64,000 nt of DNA from Neptunicella plasticusilytica (GCF_047922965.1 NZ_CP150481.1:2976001-3040000); one strand, 5' to 3'; shown: positions 1-8,293, counted from the stretch's first letter. Numbers and translations are program-made. The notes: a model not told the origin generated them from the letters alone.

Positions 1-302
1 TAGTAAATAAACGCATAAAAATTCCATAACATGGCGCGCTCATAACTGTTCATCGAACTCAATTTACCCTGCACATTATCCAGCGCTTCTATCGCCTCGA
101 CAGTTTTACCTTCATCAGCAAAAGCCTGAGCGCGCGCCAGTTGGTCATAAACCTTGGCACGAATAGCCGGTACCTGGCGGGTTTTCACGTTTTCAAATTT
201 CTGCTCAGCCTTGGCTGAGGCAATAAAAGGACCTACAACAGTCAAAATAGAGACCAACAACAAAGACAAAAACAATTTGCCGGTCAAGTTTTTGGTATTC
301 AT
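1..302 (-). CDS. TPR-type protein of the TonB2 operon (partial, C-terminus beyond window)
   Basis: Only the first 100 codons are present; the gene runs off the left edge. It starts with ATG at 302, 14 bp after the tonB stop, so it is the last visible gene of the TonB2 operon. The N-terminus has a signal peptide (hydrophobic core about residues 8-30, ending near ASAKA). It is followed by helical text (ARAQAFADEGKTVEAIEALD) typical of a tetratricopeptide repeat. In Alteromonadales and Vibrio, a periplasmic TPR protein commonly closes DUF3450-ttpC-exbB-exbD-tonB operons, and I infer the same role here: a periplasmic accessory of TonB energisation. The exact function is unknown. The TPR call rests on a short stretch plus context. 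Confidence 0.7.
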   Translation of the reverse strand, partial: MNTKNLTGKLFLSLLLVSILTVVGPFIASAKAEQKFENVKTRQVPAIRAKVYDQLARAQAFADEGKTVEAIEALDNVQGKLSSMNSYERAMLWNFYAFIY

Positions 303-315
303 GTTTGTACTCCTG

Positions 316-924
316 TTAACCGTTAATTTTGAAGGTAATGCGGTTTTGTACACCACCTACTTCAGTTTCTTCGCCGTTGACGACCCGCGGCTTGTATTTA
401 AATTTCAACGCAGCATCCATTGCAGCCTGCTCAAAAAGTCCTTCTGGCTGGGCTTCCAGTACCACAGGATCTTTTACTGTACCGAGTTTGGTGACGGTAA
501 ATTCGACAATCACATAGCCTTCAATGCCACGTTGTAATGCACGTCTGGGATACACCGGAGCGACTTTAACGATGGGCAGATATTCACCGTCGGAAGATTC
601 CAGCGATATACCGCCTTGTAAGGCCACATCGGAGCCCACATCGGCCGCAAAATTCAGGCCGCTGCCGCTGTTATCCGGTGAAGGCGAATCCATCTGCGGC
701 TGATCCATCGGTGGGGGTGGATCAGCAGGCTTGGGTGGCTTCTTGGGTTTACGATCTTTCTTGGTAACAGCGTCTTCTTTTTTAAGACGAATAAATTCCA
801 GCACATTACCTGCCGGTGGCTCGGCTGACTCGCCACCGCCACTTTGAATCAAGGCCTGCATCAAATAAAACAGTCCCAGCGTGATGCCAACGGCCAGCAC
901 AAGTGCAATTAGTACACGACTCAT
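316..924 (-). CDS. tonB: TonB family energy transducer (TonB2 type)
   Basis: This 202-aa protein has one N-terminal membrane anchor (about residues 4-25). A basic Pro/Lys-rich periplasmic linker follows (about 50-75, with KKPPKPADPPPP), then a C-terminal TonB domain (about 118-202) with the typical PVYPRRALQRGIEGYVIVEF start. Short TonB proteins of about 200 aa are characteristic of TonB2 systems. It transmits the proton motive force, harvested by the ExbB/ExbD proteins encoded just upstream, to outer-membrane TonB-dependent receptors; two such receptors are encoded in this window. The exbD stop lies 3 bp upstream of the start. The operon appears to be controlled from a Pho box at 4114-4142. 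Confidence 0.93.
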   Translation of the reverse strand: MSRVLIALVLAVGITLGLFYLMQALIQSGGGESAEPPAGNVLEFIRLKKEDAVTKKDRKPKKPPKPADPPPPMDQPQMDSPSPDNSGSGLNFAADVGSDVALQGGISLESSDGEYLPIVKVAPVYPRRALQRGIEGYVIVEFTVTKLGTVKDPVVLEAQPEGLFEQAAMDAALKFKYKPRVVNGEETEVGGVQNRITFKING

Positions 925-927
925 CGG

Positions 928-1335
928 TTAAGGCTCTTGGGCGGCAATGGAAACGTCAAATACACCGGCCGCTCTGGCTGAGTCCATCACTTTAATCAAG
1001 GTATCAGTGGTGGCTTTCTTGTCTGCCTGAATCACCACGGTACCTTGCGGATTTTCAGCGTGTAAACGTTCAATGTTGGCTTGCACCGCGCGTACATCAA
1101 TACGGCGTTTATTGATCCAGATTTCACCTTTATCACTGATGGCGACCAGAATATTAGCCCGATCTTTTTTCACTGCCGTAGCTGCTTCAGGACGATTCAC
1201 ATCGATGCCGGATTCTTTGACAAATGACGCCGTTACAATGAAGAAAATCAACATGATAAAGACCACATCCAACATTGGGGTCAGATCTATTACCGCTTCT
1301 TCTTCATCTACCAGGTTTTGAAAATGCTGTTTCAT
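928..1335 (-). CDS. exbD: ExbD/TolR-family biopolymer transport protein
   Basis: This 135-aa protein has a short cytoplasmic head, one transmembrane helix and a periplasmic ExbD domain. The helix carries the essential proton-path aspartate in the motif DLTPMLDVVFIMLIFFIV (Asp near residue 23). It forms the proton channel with ExbB. The gene sits between exbB and tonB with very short gaps, so co-translation is likely. Length and motif are normal for the family, and I see no anomaly. Confidence 0.95.
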   Translation of the reverse strand: MKQHFQNLVDEEEAVIDLTPMLDVVFIMLIFFIVTASFVKESGIDVNRPEAATAVKKDRANILVAISDKGEIWINKRRIDVRAVQANIERLHAENPQGTVVIQADKKATTDTLIKVMDSARAAGVFDVSIAAQEP

Positions 1336-1372
1336 TAATTTCTCACTAACTCGAAAATAGGTGCCGGATCAC

Positions 1373-1891
1373 TTAGTGATCCAGACTCAGGGCGTCTTCA
1401 ATATGGGTTTTCTCAACTTTGGCTTTACGTGCCAACCATGCCGATGCAAACACACCGGACAAAGCTCCCACCATGCCAGCCATAGTCGGGATAGTGGCTT
1501 TGGAAACGCCGGATGCCATCGCTCTGGCATTGCCGGAGCCCAACATCGCCATACCGTCAAACACTTCAATCATGCCGGTTACCGTGCCCATCAAACCTAA
1601 TAGTGGACATAACGCCACCAAGGCCTGGATCACCGGAATGCTGGTGTTAAAGCGGATAGTGACGCGGGAAATCACCATTTGACGAATTTGCTCGGCATAC
1701 CAGGATGACTTGTCCGTTCTGGCGTTCCATTTGGCAACACATTCCTTTTTAAGCTGGCGATGACCAACAAACACATATAACACCCGCTCGATAATCAGCA
1801 GCCACATCACGAATATCAGCGTCCCGATGATCAGCAGTACCTGACCACCGGTTTCGGTAAAATCGCGAATCGCTTCGAGGAACTCAAACAT
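1373..1891 (-). CDS. exbB: ExbB-type MotA/TolQ/ExbB proton channel protein
   Basis: This 172-aa protein has three predicted membrane segments (about residues 16-38, 90-118 and 130-155). The MotA/TolQ/ExbB signature CPLLGLMGTVTGMIEVFD lies in the C-terminal half. It is shorter than classical E. coli ExbB (244 aa), as is usual for the ExbB2 proteins of TonB2 systems. It forms the inner-membrane proton channel with ExbD. A second, larger ExbB-like protein (TtpC type) is encoded directly upstream with only 3 bp between stop and start, so the complex probably contains both. Confidence 0.93.
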   Translation of the reverse strand: MFEFLEAIRDFTETGGQVLLIIGTLIFVMWLLIIERVLYVFVGHRQLKKECVAKWNARTDKSSWYAEQIRQMVISRVTIRFNTSIPVIQALVALCPLLGLMGTVTGMIEVFDGMAMLGSGNARAMASGVSKATIPTMAGMVGALSGVFASAWLARKAKVEKTHIEDALSLDH

Positions 1892-1894
1892 GCC

Positions 1895-3268
1895 TTAAGC
1901 CTGCTCTGCTTTTTCAGCGCGTTCAGCGATAATGCCCGACGCCTGTTCCTGCAAAATAAATACGATATTCTTACTGCGGGTATTCAGCATGGCGTATAAC
2001 AATGTGGTAGGAATCGCCACCACCAGACCCAATACCGTGGTAACCAGAGCGGTTGAAATACCACCGGCCATAATTTTCGGGTCGCCAGTACCGTACAGGG
2101 TAATGTCCTGGAACACTTTAATCATACCGGTGACCGTACCCAACAAGCCCATCAGCGGTGCGACTACCGAAATAATCTTGATAATGGTCAGATTGCGTCC
2201 CAGTTTTGGTACTTCGCCTAAAATGGCTTCGGTCAGTTTAAGTTCCAGCGTTTCGGTATCGGCTTGCGGGAATTCGTCTTTGACCTTAATGACCCGTCCT
2301 AACGGATTATCATTATTGGCTTGCGTGGCTTTAAGCTGACGATTCACCTTGCTGCGGGTCATGGTCAAAGACACCAGACGTTCCAGCGCCAGTATCATGC
2401 CGATTGCACCCACAATCAGGATAATGTAGCCAACTGTGCCGCCTTGCTCGATACGCTCCTGATAAGAAGGTTCTTGCACTTTCAGACGTAAAATACTGCC
2501 ACCGGTAGGGTCCAGACCAAATTCAACCAGCTCACCGTTGGAGTTTTCCAACGCTTCAACAGTATCCAGATAACGTTGAGCAGGTTGACGAACCAGTTCA
2601 GCCACATTCGCGCTATCAATCAGATACTCCAGATATTTGCCATCCGCAACCAACGCAAAAGAACCTACACGCGTCACTTCTTTGTTTACCTTGTTACCGT
2701 CGGCTTCTACCACATCGGTGGCAAACTTGGTGACTTTGCCTGATTCGGTCATTTCACGTTGCATTTCAAACCAGACACGCTCAATTTCTTCAATGGAAGC
2801 CAGTTTGGAACTGGAGCCCATTTTTTGCGCCAGCCCATCTAAAAACTCCGCACGACCAGGGATCTGGGCAGAAATAACCGAGTTCTGGAATTTACCCTTG
2901 GTATCGCCTGCTACTTGCTGCAGTACACCGAACAATTCTTTTAATGAACCCAAGCGACGGTTCATCGCTTCGTTCAAATCAGCCAGTTTGAATTCGTTTT
3001 CTTCAAACTGGGTTTCCAGCTTTTCACTGTCTGACAGTTGGCCATCGCGACGATCAACAGCTTCAGCTAACATTCGGTCCTGTTCGTTGACCTTTTGCGC
3101 AAATTCTTTTTCACGCTGCTGATTTTCACGACTTTGCTCCACTTGACCTTGTTCCAGTTGCTTTAACAACTGATCCAGATTAAGGGCGTTTGATTCTTGC
3201 GCCATTGACTGGCCTTGTACCGCGGTCACTAACAACGCAACCGAACATAATGTAGTTAGTATTTTCAT
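1895..3268 (-). CDS. TtpC-like MotA/TolQ/ExbB protein with periplasmic N-terminal extension
   Basis: This 457-aa protein has a signal peptide (about residues 1-23) and a long, strongly charged coiled-coil periplasmic region (about 24-265, e.g. QLEQGQVEQSRENQQREKEF). A C-terminal ExbB-like domain follows, with membrane segments near 275-295 and 360-435 and the signature APLMGLLGTVTGMIKVFQD. This is the architecture of TtpC, which in Vibrio TonB2 systems is required in addition to ExbB2/ExbD2/TonB2. It lies between the DUF3450 gene (16 bp gap) and exbB (3 bp gap). The periplasmic part probably contacts TonB or the DUF3450 and TPR partners; that last point is inference. Confidence 0.88.
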   Translation of the reverse strand: MKILTTLCSVALLVTAVQGQSMAQESNALNLDQLLKQLEQGQVEQSRENQQREKEFAQKVNEQDRMLAEAVDRRDGQLSDSEKLETQFEENEFKLADLNEAMNRRLGSLKELFGVLQQVAGDTKGKFQNSVISAQIPGRAEFLDGLAQKMGSSSKLASIEEIERVWFEMQREMTESGKVTKFATDVVEADGNKVNKEVTRVGSFALVADGKYLEYLIDSANVAELVRQPAQRYLDTVEALENSNGELVEFGLDPTGGSILRLKVQEPSYQERIEQGGTVGYIILIVGAIGMILALERLVSLTMTRSKVNRQLKATQANNDNPLGRVIKVKDEFPQADTETLELKLTEAILGEVPKLGRNLTIIKIISVVAPLMGLLGTVTGMIKVFQDITLYGTGDPKIMAGGISTALVTTVLGLVVAIPTTLLYAMLNTRSKNIVFILQEQASGIIAERAEKAEQA

Positions 3269-3284
3269 AGTCGAATAAGCCCGA

Positions 3285-4055
3285 TTAATCCGTTAGCGCA
3301 ACAGGAAGTGATAGTAAGTTAGGTGCCAGTTGTTTCTTGGCAATGCGCAACCCTTTAGTGACCTGCGTGCGATAGCTGTTATCCAGCTCTTCCCACTGGG
3401 CGGATTTTTTATTCCAGATCCCCTGCGATACTGCATCACGAGTTTGATAAATTAGCGCGACGCGGCCAATGCGCAGGAAGTCTACGTCCCGCTCTTGCCC
3501 GCCAATGTTGTGGATACCGCTATAGGATTCAATGGTGCGGCCATAATCCATTTCGACTTGATAGGCTTCCATTACCCGGCGAAATTTTTCTGAAGGAGCC
3601 ACATCGGCCCGATCCATCAAATCACGCAAGCTATCGATACGTTGCTGACGCTCCTGGGGCAAAAATGGCACATCCAGTTTAACGAACTGTTCCAGACCAT
3701 CGACCATACGTAACATTAATGGCGTAATCTGACGCTCAATCACGCTGACTTCATCGATTGACGAATTTAAATCCGCCATTTCGTTAAGTTGATTCTGAAT
3801 TTGCTTACGTAGCTGATTGTTATATACAACCAGTCCGTCGGTTTCTTTATTAACGGTTTTAAATTGCTGTAATTTGGAATCTATTTGACCAGTGATTTTA
3901 TTGATTTTTTGCTGTGATTGAATTGCAGACTGGTTAATCTTGTCTGCCGATTTCACCACAGGTTTCAGATAGTCATCTTCCTGTGCATTGACAGCAGTAG
4001 TCAGTGTTAATGTTGCTGTAACACAGGCAACGGAAAATGCTTGAAAAAGCCTCAT
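3285..4055 (-). CDS. DUF3450 family periplasmic coiled-coil protein, first gene of TonB2 operon
   Basis: This 256-aa protein has a cleavable signal peptide (about residues 1-24, ending AVNAQ) followed by long helical, Gln/Lys-rich segments (about 30-110) and a compact C-terminal half. It matches the DUF3450 family, which regularly heads TonB2/TtpC operons in marine gammaproteobacteria. The molecular role is not established; position and export suggest a periplasmic partner of the TtpC extension. It is the promoter-proximal gene, and the Pho box at 4114-4142 lies 60-90 bp upstream of its ATG. Confidence 0.82.
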   Translation of the reverse strand: MRLFQAFSVACVTATLTLTTAVNAQEDDYLKPVVKSADKINQSAIQSQQKINKITGQIDSKLQQFKTVNKETDGLVVYNNQLRKQIQNQLNEMADLNSSIDEVSVIERQITPLMLRMVDGLEQFVKLDVPFLPQERQQRIDSLRDLMDRADVAPSEKFRRVMEAYQVEMDYGRTIESYSGIHNIGGQERDVDFLRIGRVALIYQTRDAVSQGIWNKKSAQWEELDNSYRTQVTKGLRIAKKQLAPNLLSLPVALTD

Positions 4056-4108
4056 ACATAAACCCTAAATTGACAGCCCGACACAACGCCAAGCTTTAAA
4101 GCGGATTT

Positions 4109-4142
4109 ATAATAAGGCAGTTTTATGACAGTTTTATTAAAC
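4109..4142 (-). promoter_or_regulatory. Pho box and -10 of the TonB2 operon
   Basis: Read on the minus strand, three imperfect 11-bp direct repeats are visible (TTTAATAAAAC, TGTCATAAAAC, TGCCTTATTAT). The 18-mer at 4131-4114, CTGTCATAAAACTGCCTT, matches the E. coli Pho box consensus (CTGTCATA-W-A-W-CTGTCAY) at 16 of 18 positions. The overlapping register 4142-4125 matches at 15 of 18. A -10-like TATTAT (4114-4109) lies exactly 10 bp after the second register, the same spacing as at pstS and pstC in this window. The direction points into the DUF3450/TonB2 operon, but phoR is divergent from the same gap and could also be affected. Confidence 0.7.
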
Positions 4143-4257
4143 TTGGCCAGATTAACTAAATGATAAAATGCGGCGCAAAAATTAGCTCAATCAAGTAGCT
4201 TCTGTATAACTAACTGCGCTAGAGTATGCGCCAACCTGGTCTTATTAATTCATCATA

Positions 4258-5577
4258 ATGATTGATAATTATTCGTGGCGAACGCCGATCAAAAATCTTG
4301 TTCTGTACCTTATCCCCTGGGTCATAGTTGGCTACATTATTGATGAAATTTTATTGATGCTGGTGCTGGCGTTAGGCTGGCTGGTTGGCTGGCATTATTA
4401 CCATCAATGGCAGTTATTTGTCTGGTTGTGGCGCACACGCAGTTTAACCCCACCGGTTGCTAATGGTGCCTGGAGTACAATATTTGACGGTATCTACAAA
4501 CAACAAAAAGATAACCGTAAACGGCGGCGTCAGCTGGGTGAATTAATCAAACGCTTTCGCGAAGGTGCGCAGGCACTTCCCGATGCAACTGTGGTATTCG
4601 ATACTGAAAATACCATTATCTGGTCAAATAAACTGGCGCAACATCTGTTGGGAATAAAGTCTTCGGATGTAGGGCAACGCCTGAACAACCTGATCCGCAG
4701 CCCCAGCTTTGAGCAGTACCAGAAAAAGCGCGACTTTAAAGAACCGATCATTATCCCCTCTCCCTTGCATACCCAGTCATTATTGGAAATCAGGATTATC
4801 CCCTATGCAGAGCAGATGTTATTTATTGCCCGGGATGTGACCAAACTCAAGCAACTGGAAAGTATGCGTCAGGACTTTGTCGCCAATGTGTCGCACGAGC
4901 TCAGAACTCCCTTAACCGTGATGCTGGGCTATCTGGAAATGATGGAAAACCTGCAAAGTGCTCCACCCGCGATGCTAACCAAGGCGGTGGATGAAATGAG
5001 TCTGCAAACCGTGCGGATGCGTGATCTGGTAGAACAGTTGCTGGTGTTGTCCAAAATTGAATCTGGCGGTGACGATGTATTTAAAAATACCGTAGATATA
5101 GACGCCATGCTTAAGGTGGTACAAACCGAGGCCGAGTCACTCAACCGGGTAAAAAAACACAACATCAAGTTTGATGTGGATCCTGCTTTAATTGTCTACG
5201 GCAGCGAAACAGAATTACGCAGCGCCATGTCTAACCTGATTTTTAACGCCATCAACTACACTCAGGATGGCGGCGAGATCAAGGTCAAGTGGCAACGGAT
5301 CAGCGAGGGAGCGTTATTTTCAGTCACCGATAACGGCGAAGGTATTTCTCAGAAACACCTGAACCGGATTACCGAACGCTTTTATCGGGTAGATAAAGCC
5401 CGTTCGCGCAAAACCGGCGGCAGCGGATTGGGACTCTCTATTGTTAAACATGTATTGGCACGGCATTACTCGGATCTGCGCGTTACCAGTCAGGTATTGC
5501 AGGGCAGCACTTTTAGTTTTGTGTTACCCAATAATATGATCCCGGATAAACTGCCAGATTCAGTCAATCAAATCTAA
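4258..5577 (+). CDS. phoR: Phosphate regulon sensor histidine kinase PhoR
   Basis: This 439-aa protein has two N-terminal membrane segments (about residues 10-55) with almost no periplasmic loop, then a charged linker and a PAS domain (about 95-190). The HisKA domain carries the H-box FVANVSHELRTPLTVMLGYL (His near residue 213), and the HATPase domain has the N-box NLIFNAINYT and the G-boxes DNGEGI and GGSGLGLSI. This is the standard PhoR layout and length. It would phosphorylate PhoB and receive phosphate status from Pst through PhoU. pstS follows 185 bp downstream. The response-regulator gene phoB, normally directly upstream, is absent here; the divergent TonB2 operon occupies that side instead. 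Confidence 0.93.
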   Translation: MIDNYSWRTPIKNLVLYLIPWVIVGYIIDEILLMLVLALGWLVGWHYYHQWQLFVWLWRTRSLTPPVANGAWSTIFDGIYKQQKDNRKRRRQLGELIKRFREGAQALPDATVVFDTENTIIWSNKLAQHLLGIKSSDVGQRLNNLIRSPSFEQYQKKRDFKEPIIIPSPLHTQSLLEIRIIPYAEQMLFIARDVTKLKQLESMRQDFVANVSHELRTPLTVMLGYLEMMENLQSAPPAMLTKAVDEMSLQTVRMRDLVEQLLVLSKIESGGDDVFKNTVDIDAMLKVVQTEAESLNRVKKHNIKFDVDPALIVYGSETELRSAMSNLIFNAINYTQDGGEIKVKWQRISEGALFSVTDNGEGISQKHLNRITERFYRVDKARSRKTGGSGLGLSIVKHVLARHYSDLRVTSQVLQGSTFSFVLPNNMIPDKLPDSVNQI

Positions 5578-5663
5578 ACCAGCTATTATTAATCGCCTAG
5601 TTCTGAACGGCGTTGACTGAATTTAATCGGGTTACAGCAGCTTAAAGGCCCCGTGAAATAAAA

Positions 5664-5717
5664 TCGTCATAAAAAGTTCACAATCGTCATAAAAGTGTCA
5701 TTTTTGCTCTGTAGTAT
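5664..5717 (+). promoter_or_regulatory. Tandem Pho boxes and -10 of pstS
   Basis: Two boxes are visible: TCGTCATAAAAAGTTCAC (5664-5681, 13/18 to consensus) and TCGTCATAAAAGTGTCAT (5684-5701, 15/18). A -10-like TAGTAT (5712-5717) follows after 10 bp, with no separate -35, as is typical for PhoB-activated promoters. The pstS ATG is at 5763. Confidence 0.85.
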
Positions 5718-5762
5718 TAGCCATAACAACACGGCATTTTGCCGGATTATATGGAGAAACCC

Positions 5763-6728
5763 ATGAAATTTAAGCACTTATTTACTGCATTAAGTTTAAC
5801 ACTCAGTACCACTTTTTCTGCGGCCTCGCTGGCGGTAGACGAAAGCATCCCTGAATATCAAAAAGTATCCGGCATTTCGGGCAGCCTGTCTTCGGTAGGT
5901 TCCGATACGTTGGCCAACATGATGACATTCTGGGCCGAAGAGTTTAAACGTACTTACCCTAATGTAAACTTCCAGATTCAGGCTGCAGGTTCTTCTACCG
6001 CACCTCCTGCACTCACCGAAGGCACCTCCAATTTTGGCCCGATGAGCCGCCAGATGAAGTCCAAGGAAATTGAAGCCTTTGAAAAACACTTTGGTTATAA
6101 GCCGACCGAAATACGGGTTGCCATCGACGCATTAGCCGTGTTCGCCCATAAAGATAACCCTATTGAAGGCCTTAACCTTCAGCAGGTGGATGCAATTTTC
6201 TCGTCTACTTTGAAGTGTGGCGCCGAAAAAGCCGCCGAACGCTGGAGCGATTTAGGTTTAACCGGTGACTGGGCGGATAAAGATATCCAGTTATTTGGAC
6301 GTAATTCTGTGTCCGGTACCTATGGTTATTTTAAATCCCACGCCTTATGTAAAGGTGATTTTAAAAATAGCGTCAACGAGCAGCCCGGTTCGGCTTCAGT
6401 AGTACAATCGGTATCGGCGTCGTTAAACGGTATCGGCTATTCAGGTATCGGCTATAAAACCTCTGGCGTAAAAGCCGTTCCCCTGGCCAAAAAAGGCAAC
6501 GACTACATCGAAGCCACTATGGAAAACGCGGTCACCGGTAAATATCCGCTGTCGCGCTTCTTGTATGTTTATGTCAACAAGCATCCGAATAAGGCATTAA
6601 CGCCTAAAGATGCTGAATTCATGAAAATGGTGTTGTCTAAAACTGGCCAGCAGATTGTCGAAAAAGACGGCTACATCCCACTTCCCGCTCGTGTGGTCGC
6701 GGCTGAACTGAAAAAACTGGGCCTGTAA
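5763..6728 (+). CDS. pstS: Phosphate ABC transporter substrate-binding protein PstS
   Basis: This 321-aa protein starts at the ATG preceded by ATGGAGA (5750-5756); an in-frame ATG further upstream would spoil the signal peptide. The signal peptide is about residues 1-24 (cut after FSAASLA). The PBP fold has phosphate-contacting segments such as GSDTLANMM near the N-terminus, SSTAPPALTEGTSNFGPMSR, and GRNSVSGTYGYF in the second lobe. It captures inorganic phosphate in the periplasm for PstCAB. Unusually, it is separated from pstC by mgtC-like and rpiB-like genes, and it has its own promoter and terminator. Confidence 0.95.
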   Translation: MKFKHLFTALSLTLSTTFSAASLAVDESIPEYQKVSGISGSLSSVGSDTLANMMTFWAEEFKRTYPNVNFQIQAAGSSTAPPALTEGTSNFGPMSRQMKSKEIEAFEKHFGYKPTEIRVAIDALAVFAHKDNPIEGLNLQQVDAIFSSTLKCGAEKAAERWSDLGLTGDWADKDIQLFGRNSVSGTYGYFKSHALCKGDFKNSVNEQPGSASVVQSVSASLNGIGYSGIGYKTSGVKAVPLAKKGNDYIEATMENAVTGKYPLSRFLYVYVNKHPNKALTPKDAEFMKMVLSKTGQQIVEKDGYIPLPARVVAAELKKLGL

Positions 6729-6755
6729 AATAGTTATTCGATTAATACTCTCGGA

Positions 6756-6783
6756 AGCGGGCTAGATAGCCCGCTTTTTTTTG
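6756..6783 (+). terminator. Rho-independent terminator of pstS
   Basis: A 9-bp perfect stem (AGCGGGCTA / TAGCCCGCT, 6756-6775) with a 2-nt centre is followed by a run of eight T residues. It lies 28 bp after the pstS stop. Confidence 0.9.
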
Positions 6784-6875
6784 TGCCCTGAAAGCCTGCT
6801 CAATTGGCAATATACTGTTTAATCAATTATTTTCAGATAAGACAAAACTACCCACGGCCTTTTAGGAGTATACAG

Positions 6876-7304
6876 ATGGAGCTGGATTTTGGAGTGATGT
6901 GGTATCATTTCTATCACATTCTGATTGCCTTTACTCTAACCTTGCCTATTGCACTTAACCGGGAATACCGCGCCACCGGTGCCGGCTTACGCACCTTCCC
7001 GCTAGTCGCGATTGCAACCTGCGCCTTTATGCTAGTCGGCATGAATATCTACAATTCCGAAGAGGCAGAAGCGAGGGTACTGTATGGCATCATTACCGGT
7101 ATGGGATTTATTGGTGGCGGTGCTATTTTTAAACAAACCGGTACGGTAAGCGGTACTGCCAGTGCTGCTGGCCTATGGGTAACGGGTGCGATAGGGATAG
7201 CCGTGGCATACAGACGATATGAAATAGCCCTGATCCTGTCTTTTATCAGTTTTGTGATATTCCAGTTTGCCGAACCGGTAAAAAAGAAAACAGACTCTTC
7301 CTAA
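6876..7304 (+). CDS. MgtC/SapB family membrane protein
   Basis: This 142-aa protein starts at the ATG with AGGAG at 6864-6868; the longer reading frame has no ribosome site. It has four predicted membrane segments, and the MgtC/SapB core is visible as LNREYRATGAGLRTFPLVAIA and GIITGMGFIGGGAIFK. MgtC-family proteins modulate membrane energetics and magnesium or phosphate homeostasis. In Salmonella, MgtC affects PhoR-dependent phosphate uptake, which makes its place between pstS and pstC notable. The C-terminal ACT-like extension of true virulence MgtC is absent. A relic of an inverted-repeat element begins 7 bp after its stop. Confidence 0.85.
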   Translation: MELDFGVMWYHFYHILIAFTLTLPIALNREYRATGAGLRTFPLVAIATCAFMLVGMNIYNSEEAEARVLYGIITGMGFIGGGAIFKQTGTVSGTASAAGLWVTGAIGIAVAYRRYEIALILSFISFVIFQFAEPVKKKTDSS

Positions 7305-7310
7305 AGTAGC

Positions 7311-7341
7311 GCGTGTTGATCTTTGCTGTGTGAATTTTGTT
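7311..7341 (+). repeat. Solo relic of the terminal sequence of the 44-kb inverted-repeat element
   Basis: This 31-bp stretch is identical at 29 of 31 positions to 44374-44404, the left end of the element at 44369-44666. No matching right end is found nearby, so it is a decayed or partial copy. It lies directly behind the mgtC-like gene. Confidence 0.7.
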
Positions 7342-7478
7342 AATAAAAATGCCCTGACTAAGGTTTTAACCGACCTAAATATCCAAATAAGAACATTAAC
7401 GCATGTTCTCCCCCGGCTTTACTGCTTCAACAGGTCAGATCCCATATAATGCGATTTTGCAAAACTGGGAGTTAACCG

Positions 7479-8117
7479 ATGAAAATTGCATTAATGAACG
7501 AATTTAGCCAAGCGTCGAAAAATGCGGCGGTGTTACAAGAATTGCAAGCGGTTGGAGCCGAGCAGGATCACCGTATTTTCAATGTTGGCATGAGCGATGA
7601 CGAAGATCATCGACTGACCTATATCCATTTAGGCATCATGGCCGCCATCCTGCTTAATACCAAAGCGGTAGATTTTGTGATCAGTGGCTGCGGTACCGGT
7701 CAAGGTGCGCTTATGTCACTCAACGCTCACCCTGGCGTAACTTGTGGCTATTGTATTGATCCTGCCGATGCCTTCCTGTTTGCGCAAATTAACAATGGCA
7801 ACGCGTTGGCTTTACCTTTTGCCAAAGGCTATGGCTGGGGAGCCGAATTGAATATCCGGTATATATTTGAAAAAGCCTTTAGCGGTACAAAAGGCCAAGG
7901 CTATCCGCCTGAACGTAAGGCTTCACAAGTAGAAAATGCCGGTATTCTTAATCAGGTCAAACAGGCCATGGGTAAAGATTTTCTGCAAGGTTTAAAAGCA
8001 CTGGACCCACAACTGGTCAAAACCGCCGTCGGTGGTGAGCGCTTTCAAGCCTGTTTGTTAGAACACGGCCAACAAGGTGAGATAAAAGACTATATAGCCA
8101 GTATTATTGCCGCCTAG
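7479..8117 (+). CDS. RpiB/LacA/LacB family sugar-phosphate isomerase
   Basis: This 212-aa protein carries the family glycine loop VDFVISGCGTGQGALM with its catalytic-type Cys, and an upstream HLGIMAA segment. RpiB/LacAB enzymes interconvert aldose and ketose phosphates, such as ribose 5-phosphate and ribulose 5-phosphate. The protein is longer than classical RpiB (about 150 aa) because of a C-terminal extension (about residues 135-212), a known subgroup. The true substrate cannot be read from the sequence. It sits between mgtC and pstC inside the phosphate locus with its own terminator. No Pho box was seen before it. Confidence 0.82.
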   Translation: MKIALMNEFSQASKNAAVLQELQAVGAEQDHRIFNVGMSDDEDHRLTYIHLGIMAAILLNTKAVDFVISGCGTGQGALMSLNAHPGVTCGYCIDPADAFLFAQINNGNALALPFAKGYGWGAELNIRYIFEKAFSGTKGQGYPPERKASQVENAGILNQVKQAMGKDFLQGLKALDPQLVKTAVGGERFQACLLEHGQQGEIKDYIASIIAA

Positions 8118-8127
8118 ACTGATCCAC

Positions 8128-8149
8128 GCGGGCGCCAGCCCGCTTTTTT
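8128..8149 (+). terminator. Rho-independent terminator after the RpiB-like gene
   Basis: GCGGGC (8128-8133) and GCCCGC (8138-8143) form a 6-bp stem with a 4-nt loop, followed by six T residues. Confidence 0.85.
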
Positions 8150-8175
8150 ATTGGGTTTAACCTCCTCCATCAACA

Positions 8176-8193
8176 ATGTCATATAGCCGTCAT
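8176..8193 (+). promoter_or_regulatory. Distal Pho box upstream of pstC
   Basis: ATGTCATATAGCCGTCAT matches the Pho box consensus at 15 of 18 positions, with an 11-bp repeat period. It lies 84 bp upstream of the proximal pstC box and has no clear -10 of its own. It may be an auxiliary PhoB site. Confidence 0.5.
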
Positions 8194-8259
8194 AATGACT
8201 ATCTACCCTGATATTGTGACCACCTATAGTGCCTGTTGAACTTAGTCTTAATTTGGCGT

Positions 8260-8293
8260 TTGTCATAGAATTGTCATAAATAGTTCATATACT
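8260..8293 (+). promoter_or_regulatory. Pho box and -10 of the pstCAB-phoU operon
   Basis: TTGTCATAGAATTGTCAT (8260-8277) matches at 15 of 18 positions, and a further half-repeat (TAGTTCAT) follows. A -10 TATACT (8288-8293) starts 10 bp after the box. The pstC ATG is 40 bp downstream. Confidence 0.85.
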
